Positions 15,497-21,225 of a stretch of 21,225 bases of DNA are shown here, piece after piece; the first letter of the stretch is position 1; every line of letters begins with the position of its first letter. The notes under the pieces are model-generated. The model made no database searches, had not been told where the DNA came from, and saw nothing but the letters and a program-made list of their open reading frames with translations. The position numbers and the translations under genes are program-made. The DNA is from Desulfobacula sp. (GTDB taxonomy: Bacteria; Desulfobacterota; Desulfobacteria; Desulfobacterales; Desulfobacteraceae): the NCBI GenBank assembly GCA_018702715.1, contig JABIYQ010000617.1:1-21225 (forward strand), read 5' to 3'.

Positions 15497-16456
15497 TCAA
15501 AATATCGGATTAATTTTTTCAACATTATCTTTGGTTATCATTATGGATTCAATCCTAATCTGTTTAGGAACTTTTTCCTCTTTCAGAATTTTCAAGGCAG
15601 CCTGTGCTCCTTGTTTTCCGCAGGTGGGATAGGTAAAGGATGCTGATTGCTCTCCAATCCTGATAGCCTGTCTTGCCTCGCTGATATAGTCAATCCCCAC
15701 CATCAGAAATTTTTTTGGATCTTTTCCAGCCATCTTTAATGCCATGCGGGCCCCCGTGGCCATGCTGTCGCTCTGGGCATATATGGCATCAAATTTTTGG
15801 TCTTTCTCCAGAACTTCCTCCATGACCATGATGGCATCGTTTCTCAAATAGTTGGCCGTTTTGACGACTGCAATCTCAATTCCCCCATATGACTTGATTT
15901 GCTGGAGAAAACCCTGGGTCCTGTAAATGGTGGAGGTTGCTCCATCTACACCCTTTAACATCAATATCCTTCCTTTTCCTTCCATTTTCTGGGCCATATA
16001 TATGGCTGCCTGCCGGGCGATCTGCCTGTTGTCCGGGGCAATGAAGCAGGTATAGTCCTGGGTGGTAATAGTTCTACCAATAAGTACCACGGGAATACCC
16101 TTTTGAAAGGCCGAAGATATGACCGGGGTCATGGCCTGTGCATCCATGGGGCTTGTGATAAGGATATCCACTTTTTGCTGGATCATGTCCTCAATGTCCA
16201 GGACCTGTTTTGCTGCCTGGCCCTTGCCGTCCGTGTAAAAAAAGGTGATAAAGGGATATTTTTCAAGCTCTTTTTTAACATCCATAACCTGAGCCATACG
16301 CCAGTCATTGGCCATATTATCCTGGGCAAACCCTATAACAAAGGTTTTTTTGCCAGGCCACTCATCACTTGCCTGGGCCGTCAAAGCAAAGAAAAATAAA
16401 GTTAATAAAATGATCTTGCCGGCAATAAAAAATATTTTGTTTAGACTATTATTCAT
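15497..16456 (-). CDS. Periplasmic sugar-type substrate-binding protein (RbsB/LuxP/TorT-like)
   Basis: This 319-residue protein has a signal peptide (hydrophobic 8-25, probable cleavage after AQA at 29). The body follows the type I periplasmic binding fold: TFVIGFAQDNMANDWR at the start, DILITSPMDAQAMTP, GIPVVLIGR, and FDAIYAQSDSMATGARMAL. These are hallmarks of the sugar/autoinducer binding group (Peripla_BP_4). No ABC permease or ATPase gene is nearby. Instead a sensor kinase and an HD-GYP regulator follow on the same strand, so it probably serves as the ligand-binding part of a three-component sensor rather than of a transporter. AGGAGG lies 8 bases before the ATG, a strong start. The ligand is unknown; sugars, furanosyl borate autoinducers and TMAO are all bound by relatives. 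Confidence 0.88.
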   Translation of the reverse strand: MNNSLNKIFFIAGKIILLTLFFFALTAQASDEWPGKKTFVIGFAQDNMANDWRMAQVMDVKKELEKYPFITFFYTDGKGQAAKQVLDIEDMIQQKVDILITSPMDAQAMTPVISSAFQKGIPVVLIGRTITTQDYTCFIAPDNRQIARQAAIYMAQKMEGKGRILMLKGVDGATSTIYRTQGFLQQIKSYGGIEIAVVKTANYLRNDAIMVMEEVLEKDQKFDAIYAQSDSMATGARMALKMAGKDPKKFLMVGIDYISEARQAIRIGEQSASFTYPTCGKQGAQAALKILKEEKVPKQIRIESIMITKDNVEKINPIF

Positions 16457-16527
16457 ATTCTCTGCCTCCTTTTTTTTAATGTGTTCAGGTTATAATTAAG
16501 TCTGAAATTCAAGAGAGAAGTATTTTT

Positions 16528-16653
16528 TCAATTCCAGAAAGCAATTTGTCGCAATGCAGCAGGAACAATGAATTTTTCAGCCATGATATCCAATAAATAC
16601 TGCCATACGATCAAGGTATCCTCTGATATTCTTATTTCATTGCTCAAGTCCAT
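16528..16653 (-). pseudogene. 41-codon ORF resembling the truncated start of a GAF-domain sensor
   Basis: An ATG at 16653 has AGGAGA about 7 bases upstream and opens a 41-codon frame ending in TGA at 16528. The peptide contains TLIVWQYLLDIMAEKF and VPAALRQIAFWN. The pattern W-Q-x-x-L-D-x-x-A-E-x-x-x-VPAAL is, from memory, the usual opening of bacterial GAF domains in sensor kinases, where it continues IMRI or similar. Here the match stops after VPAAL and a stop follows 7 residues later, so it looks like a decapitated or frameshifted sensor gene. A functional small protein is possible given the good ribosome binding site. It lies between the MASE3 kinase and the binding protein, all on the same strand. 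Confidence 0.5.
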
Positions 16654-16690
16654 TTTATATTCTCCTAAAAGATTGTCACTAAAGATCTTT

Positions 16691-16709
16691 AATATTCAAT
16701 ATTCAATCC
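16691..16709. repeat. ATTGAATATTGA-type repeat at MASE3 kinase 3' end
   Basis: AATATTCAATATTCAATCC overlaps the TGA stop of the MASE3 kinase and is the same short repeat as at 13362-13375 and 16943-16977. Confidence 0.5.
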
Positions 16710-18412
16710 GAAATCCCCAAAGGTATAATAAAAACAAAACGGCTCCCTCTCCCCTGCCCCTCACTCTCAACCCATATCCTGCCGGAATGGAGTTCAACCA
16801 GCAGTCTGGTCAGGGCCAATCCTAATCCCGTGCCCTCCTGTTTGCGGGCATAGGTGGAGTCAATCTGCTCAAATTTGCCAAATATCCGGTCCTGATCTTT
16901 GGGATCAATGCCGATACCATTGTCAGTCACGCTGACCCTTATATATTGAATATTGACTATTGAAGATTGAATATTGTTGTTTGTTGATTGAACATCATTG
17001 CTCTTACTTTGCGCCTTTGCGCCTTTGCGAGAGATATTCTCACCTGCATTTTTGCGAGGGATATTCTCACCTGCATCTTTGCAAAAGATGTTCTCATCAA
17101 AATTCGAAATCAATTCAGCAGCCACACAAATTTTCCCGCCTTTTGGCGTAAACTTGACAGCATTGGACAAAAGATTGAACATGATCTGCTTAAGCTTGCG
17201 CTCATCAGCTTCAACAACCAGGGATGAAAGTTCTTTTTCCACAGTAAGCGCAAGTTTTATACCGGTCTTCATGGCTTTCTCCTTGATCATGATCAGGCAG
17301 TTCTCAAGCAGGCCCTTGATGTTTATCCTTGACAATTCAATTTCCAGTTTGCCCGCCTCCACCTTGGAAAGATCCAGGATGTCGTTGATCAGACCCAGCA
17401 GATGCCGGCCGCTGGTCAGGATATTGTCGATATATCTTGCCTGCTTGGCATTTAATTCGCCAAAGGTCTTTTGGCCCAGAATTTCCGAAAATCCGATAAT
17501 GGCATTCAAAGGGGTGCGCAGTTCATGGCTCATGGTGGCCAGAAAATCGCTCTTGATCAGACTGGCCGCTTCTGCCATTTCTCTGGCATCTATTAAATGT
17601 TTTTCGTTTTCCACTAAAGCCATCCTGCTTTTCTGGAGTTTATGAAAAAGCAGGTCATAGGGTTTGGTAAGACCCGTTACAACAATGGCCCTGTATATAA
17701 GATAAAATGCAATGATCTTTAAAAAATGCCCTATAATATTTGAAAATCCATACATACTGATGTAAAAGGTAAAGACCAGCTCCGATAGAATGGTCAGGAC
17801 AATGGAGCCGATCAGGAATCTTAAAACGGTTCTCTGGATTGTGCTTTGTTTTTGCCGGAAAAACAAAATGGCCGTTGCAAGGATCATACAAATGATATAC
17901 TCGCTGATCTTTTTAAAGGGAGTCAGTCCCTGACCTTCTATAAAACAGACGGGAAAAACCGGCCAGAAAAAAATTAAGCCCAGCGCCAGGCAGACCGTTG
18001 TAATATAGACGGCAACAGCCAGGGGAACATTTAATCGTTTCCCGATAAAAAACGGGGTCAGCACCAGCGTTATGGCCTGAATATAACGGGCCGCTATCCA
18101 TAACTGGACAGCAGGATAGGTATTATCGATTTTTAATACATTCATGCCTGTATATGAAAGCGTATGCATCAGATCCAGGGCACCGGCAGCAGCAAATCCC
18201 AGGGCAATCAAAAAAAGAAAATCATTCTCCATATAGCGCCGTGCATTCCAGGCAAGCATAAACAGGGCAAAGGCCACGGCAACGCTGAAAATCTCTGCAA
18301 GGGAATGAAACAAAAGAAAATTGTAAAAGCTTGTAATAAACAATCCTGCCAAAACCAGACATAAGCCTATAATGGAAATAAGTTTTTCCGACCATATTGA
18401 AATTTTTACCAT
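16703..18412 (-). CDS. MASE3-type membrane sensor histidine kinase with repeat-derived insertion in the ATPase domain
   Basis: This 569-residue protein has about eight membrane helices in residues 1-250, with DLMHTLSYTGMN near 80-90, characteristic of the MASE3 sensory membrane domain. A short linker and HisKA with H296 in MSHELRTPLNAIIGF follow, then HATPase with N box FNLLSNAVKFTPKGG, G1 DNGIGID and G2 GTGLGLAL. Residues about 435-490, between the N box and G1, form a low-complexity insertion of 9-residue repeats (DAGENIPRK, NAGENISRK) plus an Asn/Gln/Ser/Ile stretch, absent from the paralogue at 13362-15413. That site is a beta-hairpin loop, so the kinase may still work. The frame runs up to a TTG at 18433, but ATG at 18412 with GGAG 8 bases upstream is preferred. 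It starts 17 bases after the stop of the NMT1-type kinase and is surely co-transcribed. No receiver domain is present. Confidence 0.88.
   Translation of the reverse strand: MVKISIWSEKLISIIGLCLVLAGLFITSFYNFLLFHSLAEIFSVAVAFALFMLAWNARRYMENDFLFLIALGFAAAGALDLMHTLSYTGMNVLKIDNTYPAVQLWIAARYIQAITLVLTPFFIGKRLNVPLAVAVYITTVCLALGLIFFWPVFPVCFIEGQGLTPFKKISEYIICMILATAILFFRQKQSTIQRTVLRFLIGSIVLTILSELVFTFYISMYGFSNIIGHFLKIIAFYLIYRAIVVTGLTKPYDLLFHKLQKSRMALVENEKHLIDAREMAEAASLIKSDFLATMSHELRTPLNAIIGFSEILGQKTFGELNAKQARYIDNILTSGRHLLGLINDILDLSKVEAGKLEIELSRINIKGLLENCLIMIKEKAMKTGIKLALTVEKELSSLVVEADERKLKQIMFNLLSNAVKFTPKGGKICVAAELISNFDENIFCKDAGENIPRKNAGENISRKGAKAQSKSNDVQSTNNNIQSSIVNIQYIRVSVTDNGIGIDPKDQDRIFGKFEQIDSTYARKQEGTGLGLALTRLLVELHSGRIWVESEGQGRGSRFVFIIPLGISD
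16943..16977. repeat. ATTGAATATTG repeat inside the MASE3 kinase gene
   Basis: TATTGAATATTGACTATTG followed by AAGATTGAATATTG forms an imperfect triple of the ATTGAATATTG unit. On the coding strand it encodes the NIQSSIVNIQYI stretch of the kinase. The same unit occurs at the 3' ends of two kinase genes in the window. Confidence 0.6.
17008..17107. repeat. Tandem repeats (8-bp and 27-bp) embedded in the MASE3 kinase gene
   Basis: TTTGCGCC is repeated at 17008-17015 and 17016-17023, with TTTGCGAG at 17024-17031. A 27-bp unit runs at 17027-17053 and 17054-17080 with two mismatches, and a decayed third copy lies at 17081-17107. The 27-bp length keeps the reading frame and gives 9-residue peptide repeats. 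No spacers separate the units, so this is not a CRISPR array. Confidence 0.85.
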
Positions 18413-18429
18413 CTTTTTTTCTCCATGAA

Positions 18430-20727
18430 TCAACCTTTCGTGATATTTTCCTGCATCTTTGCGGGCAGGAACACAAAAAACCGGCTGCCTTTGTCTTTGC
18501 CCTCGCTCTCCACCCAGATTTTGCCCTTATGCATTTGTACAAACTTTTTTGTCAAAGGAAGGCCCAGACCCGTTCCAGGTGTTTTGCTGGAATATCCCTG
18601 ATTGACTTGGAAAAAATTTTCAAAAACCTTCTCTCTCAATTCAGGAGGTATTCCTGATCCCGTATCTTTAACGCAGATAACAACAGCAGGAAATGAATCC
18701 TGCTCATTGACAACTAAGATTTTAAACGACTCTTTTAATTCCCCATAATTTGAAATATAGTGTGTGGAAAGTGATATTTTGCCCCCACTGGGTGTGAATT
18801 TCACGGCATTTGAATTCAGGTTGTATAAAGTCTGTTTCATTTTTTTCTCGTCCGCATAGATCTTTGCTACAGTTAATTTTTCGTCTCCCTTGAATTGAAG
18901 TTCAATTCCATGTTTCAAAGCTTTTTCCCGTATCATGAGCAAACTATTCTCAACTAAATCATTGATATTTAAAAATTCTGGTTCAAAAAGCATTTCTCCT
19001 GCCTCCACCTTTGAAAGATCCAGGATTTCATTAATCAGGGATAACAGATGCTGACCGCTTTCAAGGATATCATTGACATAGTTTGTCTGTTTTTTATTCA
19101 GCTTTCCAAAATGCTGGTTTTCAAGAATCCCGGAAAAACCAATAATGGCATTCAAGGGGGTTCGAAGTTCATGGGACATGCCTGCAAGGAAGTGGGATTT
19201 GGCACTGTTTGCCTTTCTTGTCTCGTCAAGGGCCTTTTCAAGCTTTTCTTTTTCAGCGATAAGGGCTTTTTCATCATTTAAGCTTTTTGTAATATCCCGC
19301 ACTAAAGCAAAAAAACAGTGTTCACCTTCAAATATGATTCGAAGCCCTCTGACATTTGTATGAAATGTCGTCCCATCTTTTCGTACATCTACAGTGCTGC
19401 CGGAAAAATTTCCTGTCTGTTCTATCTCTTTTACAAATCGTTCAAGTTCCTTATGAAACTCTGGATGCATTAGTCTTGATGCCTGCATGCCGATTATCTC
19501 TTTTTTAGAATACTGATATAAATCACAGAATGCTGAATTCACAAATTGAATAATGCCATTTTGGTTGACAATTACTATGGCATCCTGAATTGTATTCACA
19601 ACTCGATAATACCGATCCTGGCTTTCACGAAGCGATTGTTCTGCATTGCTTCGTTCGTTAATTTCTTTTCTCAAACGATGATTAAATATAAACAGAATTA
19701 AGGCGATTAAAAGCCCAAGGGCTATAAGAAGACTTCCAATTTTTATGAAAGGGTGATTCCAGTCAAAAATCTTTTTCGTTGGATTGTAGATGAATCCTTT
19801 TAGCGTGTAGCCCGTTTGAATAATACCTAATTTTTTATATGTATCTGCGATATGAATCCACCTTCCAGGGTTGGTATGTCCAAGCTTAACAAAATTGGGC
19901 AAAATTAACTTTTGATATTCGGCTGCTTCGTTTGCCAGGGCTTTTTTGTTTAATTCCTTATTGCCCGGGCCATATTTTTTTAAGATAATATCAATAATCT
20001 CATCAGGATGTTGCAGTGCATAATCCCATCCTTTGAGGCTGGCCCGTCTGAATGCAGAGACTCTTTCAGGATGTTCTTTTATTTCTGCCTCCGATGTGAA
20101 AATATTATCGCCATAAAAATCAATTCCATATCTCATTGGCCTGATTATTTTATAGCCTATGTTTTTTTGTTTTAGCTTAAATGGCTCAGAAGAGATATAA
20201 GCGGCTACTGCATCGACGTTGTCATTAATAAGATCATCAAGGTTCCATGTGGGCTGCAGTATATTGATTTTGGTTTCATCAAGGCCTTCTTGGAGAAACA
20301 TCGCGCGTATCTCTGCAGATTTATACCCTTTGACCAACATTAGATTACGATCATATAAATCATGAATATTTAAGATGCCTGAATCTTCTTTGGTCAGTAT
20401 GATGGCCGGCGAATGTTGAAAAATGTTTGCGATAACAACAATAGGTAATCCGTTTACACGATTTATAAGAATATCCGACATACCAATGCCATAGTTTACT
20501 ATACCGGAAACAACGTCTTCAACTTCATTCCCACCAGGTTTCCCCTCTATCAATCCAACGGTTAACCCTTCATCGAAATAGAACCCTTTTTCAATTGCAG
20601 CATAATAGCCGGCAAACTGAAATTGATGTTTCCATTTTAATTGAAGCGTTATTTTCTCCAATGCGATTGAGCTGTTAGATGAGGAAAAGAAGATGAACAA
20701 AATTGCAATAAAAACTTGTCGGATCAT
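18430..20727 (-). CDS. Sensor histidine kinase with NMT1/THI5-like periplasmic binding domain and PAS domain
   Basis: This 765-residue protein has a signal or anchor segment (1-23) and an NMT1/THI5-like type II binding fold (about 24-315). The fold has LQLKWKHQFQFAGYYAA, EGKPGGNEVEDVVSG and the GW-x-YAL-x-HPDE stretch near 233-243. TM lies at 327-349. PAS (about 370-480) and HisKA with H519 in MSHELRTPLNAIIGF follow. HATPase has N box YNLNSNAVKFTP, G1 DTGSGI and G2 GTGLGLPL. The binding domain is related to those for thiamine-pyrimidine, nitrate or sulfonate, so it probably senses a small periplasmic solute. AGGA lies 7 bases before the ATG at 20727. No receiver is present. Its C-terminal 9 residues (MQENITKG region) resemble the repeat peptide of the next kinase. 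The 3' third is nearly duplicated in the partial kinase to its right, with a tract of perfect DNA identity. Confidence 0.9.
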   Translation of the reverse strand: MIRQVFIAILFIFFSSSNSSIALEKITLQLKWKHQFQFAGYYAAIEKGFYFDEGLTVGLIEGKPGGNEVEDVVSGIVNYGIGMSDILINRVNGLPIVVIANIFQHSPAIILTKEDSGILNIHDLYDRNLMLVKGYKSAEIRAMFLQEGLDETKINILQPTWNLDDLINDNVDAVAAYISSEPFKLKQKNIGYKIIRPMRYGIDFYGDNIFTSEAEIKEHPERVSAFRRASLKGWDYALQHPDEIIDIILKKYGPGNKELNKKALANEAAEYQKLILPNFVKLGHTNPGRWIHIADTYKKLGIIQTGYTLKGFIYNPTKKIFDWNHPFIKIGSLLIALGLLIALILFIFNHRLRKEINERSNAEQSLRESQDRYYRVVNTIQDAIVIVNQNGIIQFVNSAFCDLYQYSKKEIIGMQASRLMHPEFHKELERFVKEIEQTGNFSGSTVDVRKDGTTFHTNVRGLRIIFEGEHCFFALVRDITKSLNDEKALIAEKEKLEKALDETRKANSAKSHFLAGMSHELRTPLNAIIGFSGILENQHFGKLNKKQTNYVNDILESGQHLLSLINEILDLSKVEAGEMLFEPEFLNINDLVENSLLMIREKALKHGIELQFKGDEKLTVAKIYADEKKMKQTLYNLNSNAVKFTPSGGKISLSTHYISNYGELKESFKILVVNEQDSFPAVVICVKDTGSGIPPELREKVFENFFQVNQGYSSKTPGTGLGLPLTKKFVQMHKGKIWVESEGKDKGSRFFVFLPAKMQENITKG
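18442..18462. repeat. Copy of the GATATT..CCTGCATCTTTGC repeat at kinase 3' end
   Basis: GATATTTTC followed by CTGCATCTTTGC encodes the last residues of the NMT1-type kinase. It matches the 27-bp repeat unit at 17054-17080 (GATATTCTCA then CCTGCATCTTTGC) apart from a short gap. It lies in the same orientation. Confidence 0.45.
18656..18769 (-). repeat. 114-bp tract identical to 21112-21225
   Basis: Read base by base, this segment is identical to 21112-21225, the right end of the window. It codes for the stretch from ISNYGELKESF through VVICVKDTGSGI of both kinases. To the left of 18656 the two copies diverge at once. Confidence 0.9.
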
Positions 20728-20763
20728 TTGTTTATCCTAACATTATGATTGGAATTCTTTTTC

Positions 20764-20804
20764 GGGAATATCAAAATATTATATTTACCGGTAATTCTAT
20801 TCCC
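20764..20804 (-). promoter_or_regulatory. Possible promoter and operator upstream of the NMT1-type kinase
   Basis: TTACCGGTAA at 20785-20794 is a perfect 10-bp palindrome. GGGAATA (20764-20770) and TATTCCC (20798-20804) form an outer inverted repeat around it. On the minus strand a perfect -10-like TATAAT lies at 20783-20778, directly after the palindrome, but no good -35 is present. This suggests an activator- or repressor-controlled promoter about 50 bases before the kinase ATG at 20727. Confidence 0.4.
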
Positions 20805-20836
20805 ATAAACGATAATCTTTTCTCAATATTTAACCA

Positions 20837-20854
20837 AAAGTGTCTTAACACTTT
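20837..20854. terminator. Hairpin between two kinase genes
   Basis: AAAGTGT, loop CTTA, ACACTTT forms a perfect 7-bp stem in the 164-base gap, about 40 bases after the stop of the partial kinase. There is no T-run, so it is a weak terminator or a processing or attenuation site. Confidence 0.35.
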
Positions 20855-20891
20855 GTCCACTTTTTGGGTTGAGCCATCCCTCAGGTAACTC

Positions 20892-21225
20892 TTAGACGTC
20901 AGTTAGCTGGTTATTATTGGGCAGGAACACAAAAAACCGACTGCCTTTATCTTTTCCTTCACTCTCCACCCAGATTTTGCCCTTATGCATTTGTACAAAC
21001 TTTTTTGTCAAAGGAAGTCCCAGACCCGTTCCAGGTGTTTTATCAGAATATCCCTGGCTTGCCTGAAAAAATTTTTTAAAAATATTCTGTGTCATTTCAA
21101 AAGGTATTCCAGATCCCGTATCTTTAACGCAGATAACAACAGCAGGAAATGAATCCTGCTCATTGACAACTAAGATTTTAAACGACTCTTTTAATTCCCC
21201 ATAATTTGAAATATAGTGTGTGGAA
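20892..21225 (-). CDS. C-terminal part of a sensor histidine kinase (5' end beyond window)
   Basis: The frame is open from the right edge to a TAA at 20892 and encodes about 110 residues of a HATPase domain. It includes VVICVKDTGSGIP (G1 box), FFQASQGY, GTGLGLPLTKKF (G2 box) and KGKIWVESEGKDKGSRFFVFLP, ending NNNQLTDV. This is a paralogue of the end of the NMT1-type kinase next to it, and part of the DNA is identical. An internal ATG at 21095 is only a methionine within the domain, not a start. The sensor part is outside the window. It lies 164 bases upstream of the NMT1-type kinase on the same strand. Confidence 0.9.
   Translation of the reverse strand, partial: STHYISNYGELKESFKILVVNEQDSFPAVVICVKDTGSGIPFEMTQNIFKKFFQASQGYSDKTPGTGLGLPLTKKFVQMHKGKIWVESEGKDKGSRFFVFLPNNNQLTDV

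Noticed and set aside
15413..15500. Extended start of the HAMP kinase overlapping the binding-protein gene
   Set aside because: It would need a TTG at 15500 or an ATG at 15491 without a ribosome binding site; ATG at 15413 has one and leads straight into the membrane anchor.
16681..16690. AAAGATCTTT palindrome as a terminator after the MASE3 kinase
   Set aside because: It has no loop and no T-run; a simple AT-rich palindrome of this length is expected by chance.
17027..17107. 27-bp repeats as a CRISPR array
   Set aside because: The units are directly adjacent without spacers, keep a reading frame and no cas gene is present.
16998..17645. 215-codon plus-strand open frame
   Set aside because: It lies entirely antisense to the MASE3 kinase and its peptide is the complement of conserved kinase motifs.

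Overview
The window looks like chromosome of an anaerobic, fairly AT-rich deltaproteobacterium, most likely a sulfate reducer of the Desulfobacterales (Desulfobacula/Desulfobacter type). This is inferred from gene content: a split, ferredoxin-decorated glutamate synthase, a NifX/NifB-type small protein ending in GGCGH, a single-domain homocysteine methyltransferase and a dense set of long membrane sensor kinases. No rRNA, tRNA, CRISPR array or intact insertion sequence was seen.

Left part (1-5556, all minus strand): a glutamate synthase operon in the order glutaminase domain protein (3869-4999), FMN/ferredoxin synthase core (2271-3905), and a fusion of the GXGXG domain with a GltD-like FAD/NAD(P) oxidoreductase and a C-terminal ferredoxin domain, which runs off the left edge (1-2257). 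Gene order follows the domain order of the large bacterial GltB, with GltD fused at the end. Upstream on the same strand is a NifX-like protein (5170-5556).

Middle part (5681-11708): mostly small, separately oriented genes. They are a DEDDh exonuclease, a homocysteine S-methyltransferase domain protein with a small cysteine-containing partner (plus strand), a DapA-superfamily aldolase/lyase that is probably not DapA, a rhomboid-like membrane protease, a GIY-YIG protein, two divergent small exported proteins, and a membrane PAS protein without an output domain. Two longer gaps (6176-6540 and 11709-12180) hold an inverted-repeat-bounded segment and a short histidine kinase relic.

Right part (12181-21225, all minus strand): a signal transduction cluster. 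In transcription order it holds the C-terminus of a kinase entering from the right edge, an NMT1-like/PAS histidine kinase, a MASE3 histidine kinase, a 41-codon ORF that looks like the decapitated start of a GAF sensor, a periplasmic sugar-type binding protein, a periplasmic-sensing HAMP histidine kinase, and an HD-GYP response regulator. The last three form a plausible three-component system (binding protein, kinase, c-di-GMP phosphodiesterase). The regulator is the only receiver protein visible, so the other kinases may also feed it.

The kinase genes show active shuffling. A perfectly identical 114-bp tract is shared by two neighbouring kinases that are otherwise diverged. A tandem-repeat cassette sits in frame inside one ATPase domain, related repeats lie at kinase 3' ends, and at least two gene relics lie between them. 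I saw no clearly new defence or biosynthetic system; the repeat-driven remodelling of the kinase cluster is the most unusual feature.
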